This document shows positions 50,742-59,978 of a stretch of 64,000 nt of DNA, piece after piece. This DNA comes from an uncultured Lachnospiraceae bacterium (lineage in GTDB: Bacteria > Bacillota > Clostridia > Lachnospirales > Lachnospiraceae). The stretch lies in assembly GCA_934293375.1 (NCBI GenBank), contig CAKQYS010000006.1:62001-126000 (forward strand), written 5' to 3'. Numbering within the stretch: position 1 is the stretch's first letter; each line of letters starts with the position of its first letter. A program made the position numbers and the translations under genes. The notes beneath the pieces are model-generated. The model saw only the letters and a program-made list of their open reading frames with translations. It made no database searches and was not told the DNA's origin.

Positions 50742-52538
50742 TTATCTTGTCACCGGCATTGTAGCATCACGAAGCCATGCCAGTTCTTCGCCCTCAAAAT
50801 ATGGCGAAATGGTATCATATACCTGTTTATGGTATGCATTTAACCGTTCCATATCCCGATCTGTCATCAGACGCATATCAATGCCTGCGATATCAAACGG
50901 CACCATTGTCAATGTCTCAAATTTCATAAACTGTCCATATTCGGTCTGCCGATCCTTCACACACAACAAGAGATTCTCATGTCTTATGCCAAACTTACCG
51001 GCAATATACAATCCGGGTTCATCTGATGTAACCATACCTTCTTCCAATGGAACTGCCGGTCTCTCCCGGTTGATACGCCAGTTGATATTCTGTGGTCCCT
51101 CATGTACATTCAGGAGATACCCAACACCATGTCCCGTACCATGCAGAAAATCCAATCCATTCTCCCATAATGGTTCTCTTGCAATATAATCCAGATTCTG
51201 ACCGCACAGACCATACGGAAAATGTGCATCAGCCAGGTGCAGATGTCCCCGCAACACTAGTGTATATGCCTGTTTCTCTTCCTGCGTCAAAGGTCCCAGT
51301 ACGATCGTTCTCGTAATATCTGTTGTTCCGTCAAGATAATGTGCTCCTGTATCTGCAAGACAGAATCCCTCAGGCATCATTCTGATATCTGTCTGCTGTG
51401 TTGCCTCATAGTGTACGATCGCACCATGGGCTCCATAACCAAATATCGGTGAAAAGCTCTGGTCAAGAAATCCTTCCTGTGCCTGACGGAACTCCAACAG
51501 CTTTTGTGCCGCAGACATTTCCGTAATGACTTCATGTTCTATATGTGTCTTCAACCAGTAGAGAAAATGTGTCACTGCAACGCCATCCCGTATATGTGCC
51601 CTTTTCATATTCTGCATTTCCGTCTGATTCTTAACAGCTTTCCGCTTCTGCACAGGGCTCTGTAAAAGTTGTAACTGTACTGCCTGTGGCATACGGATCA
51701 TCAGCTTATAATTCATACTCTTCGCATCCGCCCATACCCGGCAGGATGGATGCAGGATCCGCACATCTTCATATATCTGTTCATACCCGGCAATACTGAT
51801 ACCATCCTCTACCAAATGTGCTCTTACCGTATCCGGAATCTGTGCCGGATTCACATATAAGATTGCCTTCTTCTGTGTAATCATCATATAGGATAAAAAC
51901 ACCGGCGAATACGCCACATCTGCACCTCGTAAATTCAGCAGCCATGCAATCTCATCCAATGCAGTCAGTACACACACATCTGCACTCTGTCCCCGCATAT
52001 CTGTCCGTATTGCAGCAAGCTTATCTTTACGGCTCTCTCCTGCATAATCATATGGCAACTCCCATACTGTACTGGCAGACATCGCCGGTCTTTCCTTCCA
52101 TATCTCCCCGGCCAGATCATGCTCCCCGACAAAACGGATGTCTTTATCCCGCGTTGCCTTAAGGATCTGTTCAAAGAATGCATAATTCACTGTTCTGCCA
52201 TCAAAACCGATCACACCATATGCCGTTACATTTTCACTTAAATATTCTGTCAATTTGGGCGTATCAGACTGACCATCCCGCATCAGCGTGATCGTACTAT
52301 CTCGCAACTGCGCCTCTGCCTGCAGATAATATCGTCCATCCGTCCACAAGGCAGCTCTATCTTTCAGGATTACCAGTGTACCGGCAGATCCGGTAAACCC
52401 GGACATAAATTCACGCGTCTTAAAAAAATCACCCACATATTCTGAGCCGTGAAAATCTCCTGATACAATGATATATGCATCCATCTGATACCGGTTCATC
52501 ATTTCTCTGATCTGCATTAATCTATTCTGAATCTGCAT
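50742..52538 (-). CDS. Xaa-Pro aminopeptidase, long M24B type
   Basis: A 598-residue metallopeptidase related to aminopeptidase P. After two N-terminal creatinase-like domains, the C-terminal pita-bread domain has the metal ligands: Asp in YLDGTTDITRT (two), His in GHGVGYLLNVHEG, Glu in TSDEPGLY and Glu in IRHENLLL. It removes the first residue from peptides with proline at position two. GGAGG lies about 9 bases before the ATG. Confidence 0.92.
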   Translation of the reverse strand: MQIQNRLMQIREMMNRYQMDAYIIVSGDFHGSEYVGDFFKTREFMSGFTGSAGTLVILKDRAALWTDGRYYLQAEAQLRDSTITLMRDGQSDTPKLTEYLSENVTAYGVIGFDGRTVNYAFFEQILKATRDKDIRFVGEHDLAGEIWKERPAMSASTVWELPYDYAGESRKDKLAAIRTDMRGQSADVCVLTALDEIAWLLNLRGADVAYSPVFLSYMMITQKKAILYVNPAQIPDTVRAHLVEDGISIAGYEQIYEDVRILHPSCRVWADAKSMNYKLMIRMPQAVQLQLLQSPVQKRKAVKNQTEMQNMKRAHIRDGVAVTHFLYWLKTHIEHEVITEMSAAQKLLEFRQAQEGFLDQSFSPIFGYGAHGAIVHYEATQQTDIRMMPEGFCLADTGAHYLDGTTDITRTIVLGPLTQEEKQAYTLVLRGHLHLADAHFPYGLCGQNLDYIAREPLWENGLDFLHGTGHGVGYLLNVHEGPQNINWRINRERPAVPLEEGMVTSDEPGLYIAGKFGIRHENLLLCVKDRQTEYGQFMKFETLTMVPFDIAGIDMRLMTDRDMERLNAYHKQVYDTISPYFEGEELAWLRDATMPVTR

Positions 52539-52557
52539 TTCATTCTACCTCCGGTTC

Positions 52558-53193
52558 TTAGTATTCACGCAAATTCTCTTTGTCTGCCATCCTGGCATTA
52601 TGATTCGCAATCCATTCATCCAATGTCAATGGCACATAATCTGAGTATTTACAAAAACAATTGATCATATGACATGGAATTGTCCTTTGCTTTCCATTCT
52701 GATCGACTACCTGTGTATTTCTGACCATCCCAATATACTGTTCTATCAGACGCTGATCCTCTGTATCATGTACATGCCCATATAGCATATAGGAAACCGG
52801 TCTCTCATCACTATGCACCCTGTATTGACCATTATAACACATAATCGGATAATGACACAAAATAACCTTTCGCTTCTCATCTTTCAACTCTTCATAATCC
52901 TTGATCCATACAAACCGTTTCTGATCATATTTAGGATTTGAGGCAACCCTGTCATGATTGCCGGAGATCAGGTAGAGTCTTCCGTGCAGCTGCTGTAACA
53001 GGGCATTTGTCTCATCCGGCTTGCCATATGACAGATCTCCCAATATGATAACATCATCCTGCGGTCTGACCTTTTGATTCCATTGTTGGAGCATATACTG
53101 ATTCATTTCTTCTACGGACGCAAATCCCCTGTGATCCATTTTATCGTTCATTGCTTCATGAAAGAAATGACAATCTGCAATATAATATCTCAT
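52558..53193 (-). CDS. Metallophosphoesterase
   Basis: A 211-residue calcineurin-like phosphoesterase: IADCHFFHE at the start (D and H ligands), ILGDLSYGK, SGNHDR and LYGHVHD in order, giving the two-metal site. The substrate is unknown. The ATG at 53193 has AGAGG 5 bases upstream, preferred over the GTG two codons earlier. Confidence 0.9.
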   Translation of the reverse strand: MRYYIADCHFFHEAMNDKMDHRGFASVEEMNQYMLQQWNQKVRPQDDVIILGDLSYGKPDETNALLQQLHGRLYLISGNHDRVASNPKYDQKRFVWIKDYEELKDEKRKVILCHYPIMCYNGQYRVHSDERPVSYMLYGHVHDTEDQRLIEQYIGMVRNTQVVDQNGKQRTIPCHMINCFCKYSDYVPLTLDEWIANHNARMADKENLREY

Positions 53194-53208
53194 ACACACC
53201 TCTCATGA

Positions 53209-53247
53209 TTTAAGAAAAGGCTGCCTATATCTAACAAGGCAGCCTTT
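53209..53247 (-). terminator. Intrinsic terminator after the methyl-accepting protein gene
   Basis: On the minus strand AAAGGCTGCC and GGCAGCCTTT pair (11 bases with the outer pair) and are followed by TTTCTTAAAT. It lies about 20 bases after the stop of the methyl-accepting protein gene. Confidence 0.8.
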
Positions 53248-53268
53248 GTAATCTTACTCAATATAATG

Positions 53269-54099
53269 CTACAGGTATTGTGACATCTGATCTGCCAGTT
53301 CCATAGTATGTGCAAGCTTCTCCTGAATATCGCTGATGCTGTCAAGATAACTCTTTGCAACATCATTGGTTGCATCGATAGAGCTGACCATCTCCTGTAA
53401 ATGCTTGGATATGGCAGCCAGTCGACTGTCGATCTCCTTCGCGGATGTACCGCTATCACCTGCAAGCTTGCCCATCTCTGTTGCTACCACAGCGAATCCT
53501 CTTCCGGCCTCACCGCTTCTGGCTGCCTCAATAGACGCATTCAGGGCAAGAATATTCGAACGGGATGCATTTCCGCTGATCTTCTTGACTACATTCACTG
53601 CAGCATCCACATCTGCTTCTACCTCATCCGTCTGATCTGTCATACCCGACAACATGCCAAACATCTTCTCTACACCACCAACGACCTCTCCGATTGAATC
53701 GCTGATACCTGATACAGACTCACTGAAAGCATGGGTCAGATCTCCGATATGTGCCTTCTCATCCGCAGAATGTGTATAAACCATCACACCTACGGTAGTG
53801 CCATTATCCTTGATCGGTGCCAAAACGCCTTCAAATGTCACGCCCGACTTCGGATCTGGCATATATGTCTTCTTCGGCTGCCCTGTCCGCAGCACTTCGT
53901 CAAATGTTCCCGTTGGATCCTCCATCCTCTCTCCAACAGCTATAAACGGCTTCTGTCCTGCCGGCAGCTGATATCCTCTCACTACTGAATCACTATCCAT
54001 GACTGATAAAAAGGACCCCTGTTCAACAATGCCATAAATTACCGGCAACATATCTACTACTCTCTGAATCTGTGGATTCACCATTCCATCAAATGCCAT
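53269..54099 (-). CDS. Soluble methyl-accepting chemotaxis-type protein
   Basis: A 276-residue cytoplasmic signalling protein. A PAS- or cache-like sensor fills about residues 1-125, and a short coiled-coil signalling domain follows with the conserved hairpin NILALNASIEAARSGEAGRGFAVVA. No membrane helix is present, and the usual long helical arms are short. It probably senses an intracellular cue and signals to a CheA kinase, none of which is nearby. Confidence 0.88.
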   Translation of the reverse strand: MAFDGMVNPQIQRVVDMLPVIYGIVEQGSFLSVMDSDSVVRGYQLPAGQKPFIAVGERMEDPTGTFDEVLRTGQPKKTYMPDPKSGVTFEGVLAPIKDNGTTVGVMVYTHSADEKAHIGDLTHAFSESVSGISDSIGEVVGGVEKMFGMLSGMTDQTDEVEADVDAAVNVVKKISGNASRSNILALNASIEAARSGEAGRGFAVVATEMGKLAGDSGTSAKEIDSRLAAISKHLQEMVSSIDATNDVAKSYLDSISDIQEKLAHTMELADQMSQYL

Positions 54100-54200
54100 A
54101 TGTATACCCTCCGCTTTCCTTTGTACTTAATCTCAAAACTAGCTATATTTTACCACATTATACAGCTTCTGACTACTTATTATTGTGAAATCACAAGAAA

Positions 54201-55586
54201 TTATTCTCTTCCATCCGGTAATGGTTTGATCACCTTACGATAGATTAGAATCAGGCATGTCGTTGATACAAGACATGACATCAGCTCTGCGATCGGAAAT
54301 GCCCACCATACCACATGCAGACCACCTACCCTGGCAAGAATATAGGCAGCCGGTATCAGCACAACCAACTGTCTCATGACAGAGACGATCAGACTGAAGA
54401 CCGCCCAGCCCAATGCCTGAAATACCGTTCCGGCAATGATACAGAACCACGCAATCAGGAAATGAACACCAATGATCCGAAGTGCCGGTACACCGATCGT
54501 GATCATATCGGCAGATGGATCAAACAGTCCAAGAAGCATCTGTGGCACCAGTTCAAACGCAAAGAATCCAATCAACAAAAGGGCGAACGCTGTTGCCATG
54601 CTGACCTTGATCGTCTTGATCATACGTTTCTTTTGTCTTGCACCATAATTGTATGCGATGATTGGTGTAATACCATTATTCAGACCGAATACCGGCATAA
54701 AGAAGAAGCTCTGCAGCTTAAAGTATACACCAAACACGGCTGTAGCCGTAGAAGAAAAGCTGATCAGTATCAGATTCATACTATAGGTCATCACGGATCC
54801 GATCGACTGCATAATAATAGACGGCACGCCTACTTTATATATCAATCCGATGATGTGTCCATTTGGCCGGAATCCTTGAAAGGATAATTTGACATCATGG
54901 TTGTATTTCAAATTACAGACACATGCAACCATTGCCGCAATACATTGACCGATCACGGTAGCAATTGCCGCACCGGCCACACCGAGTTTCGGTGCGCCGA
55001 GCAGTCCAAATATCAGGATCGGATCTAATATGATATTGGTAACCGCTCCACACAACTGGGAAGTCATACTAAAAATCGTTCTTCCGGTTGCGGTCAGCAG
55101 CCTTTCAAAATAAAACTGTCCAAACAAACCAAAGGAAAAGATCATAACAATGCTCAGATAGTCAATTCCCATTGACATAATCTCCGGATCCGCATCCTTG
55201 ATCTGACTGGCATAAAACGGTGCTACGATCGTAAATCCAAGGATCAGAAAGGCAACATAACTCAGTGCATATATAAACGCACCATTCTTTGCTGTATCAT
55301 TCGCCCGTTCAAAATTCTTTTCCCCAAGTGATTTCGATAATAACGCATTCAATCCCACACCTGTTCCGGCACCCACTGCGATCAGCAATGTCTGCAACGG
55401 AAACGCCAATGAAACTGCTGTCAGTGCATTTTCCGAAAGCTTAGCCACAAAGATACTGTCTACAATATTATATAACGCCTGCACCAGCATGGATACCATC
55501 ATCGGTAGTGACATACTAAACACAAGCTTATTGATTGGCATTACGCCCATTTTATTTTCTGTTATTACTTCATTATGCTGACTCAT
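54201..55586 (-). CDS. MATE family efflux transporter
   Basis: A 461-residue, twelve-helix MATE exporter. It starts MPINKLVFSMSLPMMVSMLVQALYN from residue 16, with a charged N-terminal tail. AGAGG lies 5 bases before the ATG. It follows another MATE gene by 57 bases, but the two are not close copies. The substrate is unknown. Confidence 0.92.
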   Translation of the reverse strand: MSQHNEVITENKMGVMPINKLVFSMSLPMMVSMLVQALYNIVDSIFVAKLSENALTAVSLAFPLQTLLIAVGAGTGVGLNALLSKSLGEKNFERANDTAKNGAFIYALSYVAFLILGFTIVAPFYASQIKDADPEIMSMGIDYLSIVMIFSFGLFGQFYFERLLTATGRTIFSMTSQLCGAVTNIILDPILIFGLLGAPKLGVAGAAIATVIGQCIAAMVACVCNLKYNHDVKLSFQGFRPNGHIIGLIYKVGVPSIIMQSIGSVMTYSMNLILISFSSTATAVFGVYFKLQSFFFMPVFGLNNGITPIIAYNYGARQKKRMIKTIKVSMATAFALLLIGFFAFELVPQMLLGLFDPSADMITIGVPALRIIGVHFLIAWFCIIAGTVFQALGWAVFSLIVSVMRQLVVLIPAAYILARVGGLHVVWWAFPIAELMSCLVSTTCLILIYRKVIKPLPDGRE

Positions 55587-55643
55587 ATTTCCTCTTTTCT
55601 GAATTGTCTACTACAAATTCTATCTATTGTCTCACCGGGGACA

Positions 55644-57014
55644 CTACACTGTTTCTACAAGGTTCGTAAGCCACACGCCCTTTTTGACCAGAATGTATCC
55701 AATCGTCACTTTGATCACATCTGCACTCTGCACCACCGCATATACGGCAAGAATCGGCAACGGTGTATATCGGCTTAATACAAAGGCCACCGTAACCGAA
55801 ACCAGCCAGCTGTACACACTGTCAAATAAAAATGTGATCAATGTTTTTCCCCCGGACCGCAATGTAAAATATAATACATTCAATGCCCCCTGCAATGGAA
55901 AAAATACAGCTGTTATGATAATAAGCTGACCTGCCATAGAGCGGACCTCATCTGTCGTCTGATAGGCTTGTGGAAAAATACCTGAAAGTGCAATCAGAAT
56001 CACGGTCAAAACAACACAGACTGCTGCCGTAAACCACATCAGATGGTCTGAACCTTCCTTCGCCTCCTGAAATCTGGAGGCACCCAGATACTGTCCCATA
56101 ATAATACCCACCGCATTTCCCAACGCGACAAATACCACATTGATCAGATTGCATAATATATTAGATATATTGAGTGCTGCAACTACCTGCAGTCCCCGTA
56201 TGGAATAACACTGTGTCAGGGCTGCAATGCCTCCCGCCCACATAAACTCATTACACAGGATCGGCATCCCCTTCCTGATCACAATTCGCATATCACCAAG
56301 CGGAAACCGTAATGTTCTGTATACATGCTTTAGAAAGCTATCCTCCGGAAGCGTACTATGTGTCCAAACTAGAATCACCAGAAGCTCCGCAAATCTTGCG
56401 ATGACTGTCGCGATCGCTGCACCCTTTACACCAAGCTTTGGACATCCCAGTTTACCAAATATCAGCATATAGTTGCATATGATATCTACAACCACTGATA
56501 CGATACCCGCTACCATCGGTTTCACACTCTGTCCCATCTCGCGAAGGCTGCCCGCGTACACTTGTGTCAACGCCATGGGCACAAGGCCGATCAACATGAT
56601 ATTCAGATATGAAATGCCTGCATGTACAGTCTGTACCGGGTCGATCCCATCTTGTGTACCGTGCATATATAATCCCATCATGGCCTGGCCACCAACGATA
56701 AATGCCATAATTCCGATCATCGTCAGAATCGTAGCAATCCAGATCTTCAAACGAAAAATATTCTGAAATCCATCTCTGTTTCCCTGCCCATAATATTGGG
56801 CACCATATATCCCCGGTCCTGATAACCCGCCAAATATAGCGAGAAAATAAACAAACAATAGCTGTCCCACGATAGAAACACCTGTCATGTTCTCTGTGCC
56901 AAGGCTGCCCACCATCAGGTTGTCCACAAGATTCACCATATTGGTGATTCCATTCTGGATCATCATCGGTATCGCAATCACCAGCACCTTCTTATATAGA
57001 TTTTGATTCTTCAT
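55644..57014 (-). CDS. MATE family efflux transporter
   Basis: A 456-residue, twelve-helix MATE exporter with the typical opening KKVLVIAIPMMIQNGITNMVNLVDNLMVG. The ATG at 57014 has AGGAG 5 bases upstream, chosen over the longer frame. It begins 48 bases after the EAL-domain gene and may be on its transcript. The substrate is unknown. Confidence 0.92.
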   Translation of the reverse strand: MKNQNLYKKVLVIAIPMMIQNGITNMVNLVDNLMVGSLGTENMTGVSIVGQLLFVYFLAIFGGLSGPGIYGAQYYGQGNRDGFQNIFRLKIWIATILTMIGIMAFIVGGQAMMGLYMHGTQDGIDPVQTVHAGISYLNIMLIGLVPMALTQVYAGSLREMGQSVKPMVAGIVSVVVDIICNYMLIFGKLGCPKLGVKGAAIATVIARFAELLVILVWTHSTLPEDSFLKHVYRTLRFPLGDMRIVIRKGMPILCNEFMWAGGIAALTQCYSIRGLQVVAALNISNILCNLINVVFVALGNAVGIIMGQYLGASRFQEAKEGSDHLMWFTAAVCVVLTVILIALSGIFPQAYQTTDEVRSMAGQLIIITAVFFPLQGALNVLYFTLRSGGKTLITFLFDSVYSWLVSVTVAFVLSRYTPLPILAVYAVVQSADVIKVTIGYILVKKGVWLTNLVETV

Positions 57015-57062
57015 ACGCTCTCCTATGCTATCCGCTGCAATCAGCCTGCACAGGAGCACTCC

Positions 57063-58748
57063 TTAATACCGTCCATTTGACAGTCTCTGTTCAAACTCCT
57101 CCTGCACAAGCGGTTTATCAAACACATAACCCTGCACAATATCACAGCCAACATCCTTCAGATACTGCAGCTGCTCCTCCATCTCAACACCCTCAGCAAT
57201 CGTCTTCTTCCCAAGCTGTCTGATCATATTGACAATATTTGCAAACATTACCATATCCTTGTCTTTGCCCGGATAATCTGTTTCCAATGGAATAAATGAC
57301 TTGTCTATCTTAATAACATTCAAATCCACCTGTTTGATCATATTTAATGAAGAAAATCCGGTTCCAAAATCATCAATAGATGCTCTGATCCCCTGCTCAT
57401 GTAAACCATTCACCACTGCTGACATAATCTCATAATTCTGGAAATCGTCACTCTCTGTCAATTCGATCTCAATATAATGATGATCCACGCCATATCGGTC
57501 AACCGTCTCTACAATATGTTCTACAAGATGATCTTCTTCCAGATGCTTTCTCGAAAAATTCACTGAGACACTCACAACCGGCAATCCCTGATCAAGACGA
57601 TTCTTAATAAATCTGCATACTTCCTCCAGCACATAAAAATCGAGCCGGCAAATGCTTCCTTCCCGTTCCAGCTGCGGAACAAACTGCATTGGTGGGATCA
57701 ATACATCCTTGTGCTGCCATCTGACCAATGCCTCTGCACCACAGATACTGCGATCTGAAATCGTAACCTTCGGCTGATAATACACAACAAATTCCCTGTT
57801 TTCCAATGCTGGCAGAAAATTCGCGATAATACTCTGTGTTTCCATCAGCTGCCGCTGCACCTCATCAGAATAATAAACCCTGCTGCCCGCGCCCTTCTGT
57901 CTGGCTGCCTGATATGCAAGACTTACCCTTGCCATCACATCTCTGACAACTTCGATATGATCAAGTGCACTGATACCAAGTGTAGCACCTAATACAAACT
58001 GCTTCTCCTTATACTGCGTTGCATGATACAGCTTCAGTTCCTGAATTTGATCTGCCATCATTTCAATCCGTTCATTCTCCACCAGCGCAACAAAATTATC
58101 TCCGCCAAGTCTTGCCACGATCTCTCCATCTTTCAACATTCCCTGTATTGTCTGTGCATACTTTCTTAATACAACATCGCCTTCCTCATATGGAAATATC
58201 TTATTGACATATTTGAAATTGTGAATATTGAAAAACAGTCCATGATATTCCTGCAATGTCGATGCAGCAAGCTTCATACCGATCATCTGCATAAAGCCTT
58301 CCAGACTTGCAACACCTGTTGCCATGTCTTTATGCATGACATCCACCAACAAATCCTGCATCAGCATTCTGCTATACTGAAAAAAGATCTCCCGAAACAA
58401 ATAATGAATCGTCTGGATCTCCTTCTCCCGAAATGCTTCCTCGCCCCTCGCAAACACTATGATCTTGACACGTCCGCCGTCCGGAATCGTAAATGACATT
58501 TTATATGGCTTCTCTGCCTCCCCACCTTCATACTGATATAGTGTTGAGGCATAATTCTCACCCTCCGGACGCAGCTTTGTCTTCGGTGCAGACATTTCCA
58601 GTTTCGCATTACCAAGACGAATCTGATCTGCAATCAGAGGCAACGCCTGTCTGATATTTTGTACACAGGCATCTGTATCCCGTGCATCTGCATATAACAG
58701 TTCAAAGAACTTCTTCATATTTTCATCAAAAATTAACTGGCCGCTCAT
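57063..58748 (-). CDS. EAL-domain c-di-GMP phosphodiesterase with degenerate GGDEF
   Basis: A 561-residue protein. N-terminal sensor region to about residue 130, then a GGDEF domain with the active site changed to GGDNF (215-219). An EAL domain follows with EAL at 339-341 and other catalytic elements intact: NFSR near 397, ELTES near 429, IDDFGTGFSSL near 458 and AEGVE later. It should cleave c-di-GMP, with the GGDEF domain likely regulatory. The ATG at 58748 has GGAGG 7 bases upstream. Confidence 0.92.
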   Translation of the reverse strand: MSGQLIFDENMKKFFELLYADARDTDACVQNIRQALPLIADQIRLGNAKLEMSAPKTKLRPEGENYASTLYQYEGGEAEKPYKMSFTIPDGGRVKIIVFARGEEAFREKEIQTIHYLFREIFFQYSRMLMQDLLVDVMHKDMATGVASLEGFMQMIGMKLAASTLQEYHGLFFNIHNFKYVNKIFPYEEGDVVLRKYAQTIQGMLKDGEIVARLGGDNFVALVENERIEMMADQIQELKLYHATQYKEKQFVLGATLGISALDHIEVVRDVMARVSLAYQAARQKGAGSRVYYSDEVQRQLMETQSIIANFLPALENREFVVYYQPKVTISDRSICGAEALVRWQHKDVLIPPMQFVPQLEREGSICRLDFYVLEEVCRFIKNRLDQGLPVVSVSVNFSRKHLEEDHLVEHIVETVDRYGVDHHYIEIELTESDDFQNYEIMSAVVNGLHEQGIRASIDDFGTGFSSLNMIKQVDLNVIKIDKSFIPLETDYPGKDKDMVMFANIVNMIRQLGKKTIAEGVEMEEQLQYLKDVGCDIVQGYVFDKPLVQEEFEQRLSNGRY

Positions 58749-58793
58749 ATTTGTCCTCCACATCAAATACAAACACAACTTCCTAACCAATAT

Positions 58794-58822
58794 AGTGTAT
58801 TTGAAAATGGCAACATTGTCAA
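58794..58822 (-). promoter_or_regulatory. Promoter of the EAL-domain gene
   Basis: On the minus strand TTGACA, 17-base spacer, TACACT, about 45 bases upstream of the start codon. Confidence 0.65.
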
Positions 58823-58841
58823 TATCATGTTTCTATCTCTA

Positions 58842-58908
58842 TATAAAAATGCCCGATGGACCTCCACCGCAAAAAACACCTTTTTGCAGCACATAATCCA
58901 TCAGGCAT
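58842..58908 (-). terminator. Intrinsic terminator after the substrate-binding protein gene
   Basis: On the minus strand ATGCCTGATGGA and TCCATCGGGCAT pair with one mismatch, enclosing a smaller GCAAAAA/TTTTTGC hairpin, and are followed by TTTTTATAT. It starts about 15 bases after the stop codon. Confidence 0.7.
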
Positions 58909-58924
58909 CATACTCACGGCATCC

Positions 58925-59929
58925 TTATTTCAATGCCTTCTGTGCATATTCTGTATTCACAAGCGTCTCATATGGAACACGCTCCGGCAATTCACCCGCC
59001 TCCTCTAAAATATCCTGAAGCAGTTCAAAGGATTGCTGTTCAAATACAAGAGATTCTTTCCATGTATCCTGTTCGTAATATCGGGTAACGATTTTCTCAA
59101 TCGTTGTTACATCGGTCTCTGCAAATTGCGGCTTGATCACGGTTGCGATCTCAGATGGCTTATGTGTCTGTACATACTCCATACCCTTTTGCAGAGCATT
59201 TGTAAATTTACAGATCACTTCCGGATTCTTTTTCATATAACTGTTCAATGCACAAAAAGCTGTATATGGAACATAACCGGAATCCACTCCAAGGGAAGCT
59301 ACTACATAGCCCTCCCCCTCTGTCTCTAATGCCGTCGCAGCAGGCTCAAACTCTACAGTGAAATCCGCATCGCCACCCATAAAGGCTGCTGCTGTTGCAC
59401 CAAAGTCAATACTCTGATCGATCGTAAGATCTTTCTTCGGATCAATTCCCTGCTGTTTTAAGACATATTCAAAAACCATCTGTGGCATACCGCCGGCACG
59501 CCCACCTAATGTATAACTTCCCTTGATATCCTCCCACTTGAAATTTTCAATCGGCTTCTTTGACACAAGGAAATTGCCGGCTCTCTGCGTCAATTGTGCA
59601 AAGTTCACCGCATAATCCTCTGCACCCTCAGCATACAGATAAATGCTGGATTCAGACCCCATAAATCCAATATCCGCTTCGCCCGATACAAGGGCAGTCA
59701 TTGTTTTGTCTGCCCCAAATCCGGTAACAAGTTCTAAATCGATACCTTCCTTTTCAAAATAACCAAGTTCAATTGCCGCATACATTGGTGCATAAAAGAT
59801 AGAATGCGCTACCTCATTTAATGTGACCTTTGTCATCTCCTTCGGTTTCGTATCCATGCATGCCGTAATCACACCTGCTACACACAGTAAAACACTACAC
59901 ATAACTAATGTAATAAACTTTCGTTTCAT
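58925..59929 (-). CDS. ABC transporter substrate-binding lipoprotein, NMT1/SsuA type
   Basis: A 334-residue lipoprotein with lipobox ITAC (Cys24) after a hydrophobic signal. The mature part belongs to the NMT1/THI5-SsuA-TauA group, which binds thiamine precursors, sulfonates, nitrate or similar small molecules. KVTLNEVAHSIFYAPMYAAIELGYFEKEG is the typical opening (two separate family segments). The ATG at 59929 has GGGAG 4 bases upstream. No permease or ATPase lies next to it, so it uses partners elsewhere or has lost them. It ends at a terminator. Confidence 0.85.
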   Translation of the reverse strand: MKRKFITLVMCSVLLCVAGVITACMDTKPKEMTKVTLNEVAHSIFYAPMYAAIELGYFEKEGIDLELVTGFGADKTMTALVSGEADIGFMGSESSIYLYAEGAEDYAVNFAQLTQRAGNFLVSKKPIENFKWEDIKGSYTLGGRAGGMPQMVFEYVLKQQGIDPKKDLTIDQSIDFGATAAAFMGGDADFTVEFEPAATALETEGEGYVVASLGVDSGYVPYTAFCALNSYMKKNPEVICKFTNALQKGMEYVQTHKPSEIATVIKPQFAETDVTTIEKIVTRYYEQDTWKESLVFEQQSFELLQDILEEAGELPERVPYETLVNTEYAQKALK

Positions 59930-59978
59930 AATACTCCCAAAAACTTTTTTATTACTATATTCATTTTTCAGGAAGTTG

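Noticed and set aside
50305..51189. 294-codon plus-strand frame opposite the acyltransferase and aminopeptidase genes
   Set aside because: It crosses two solid minus-strand genes, has no ribosome site, and its composition (many Cys, His, Arg) is typical of antisense reading.
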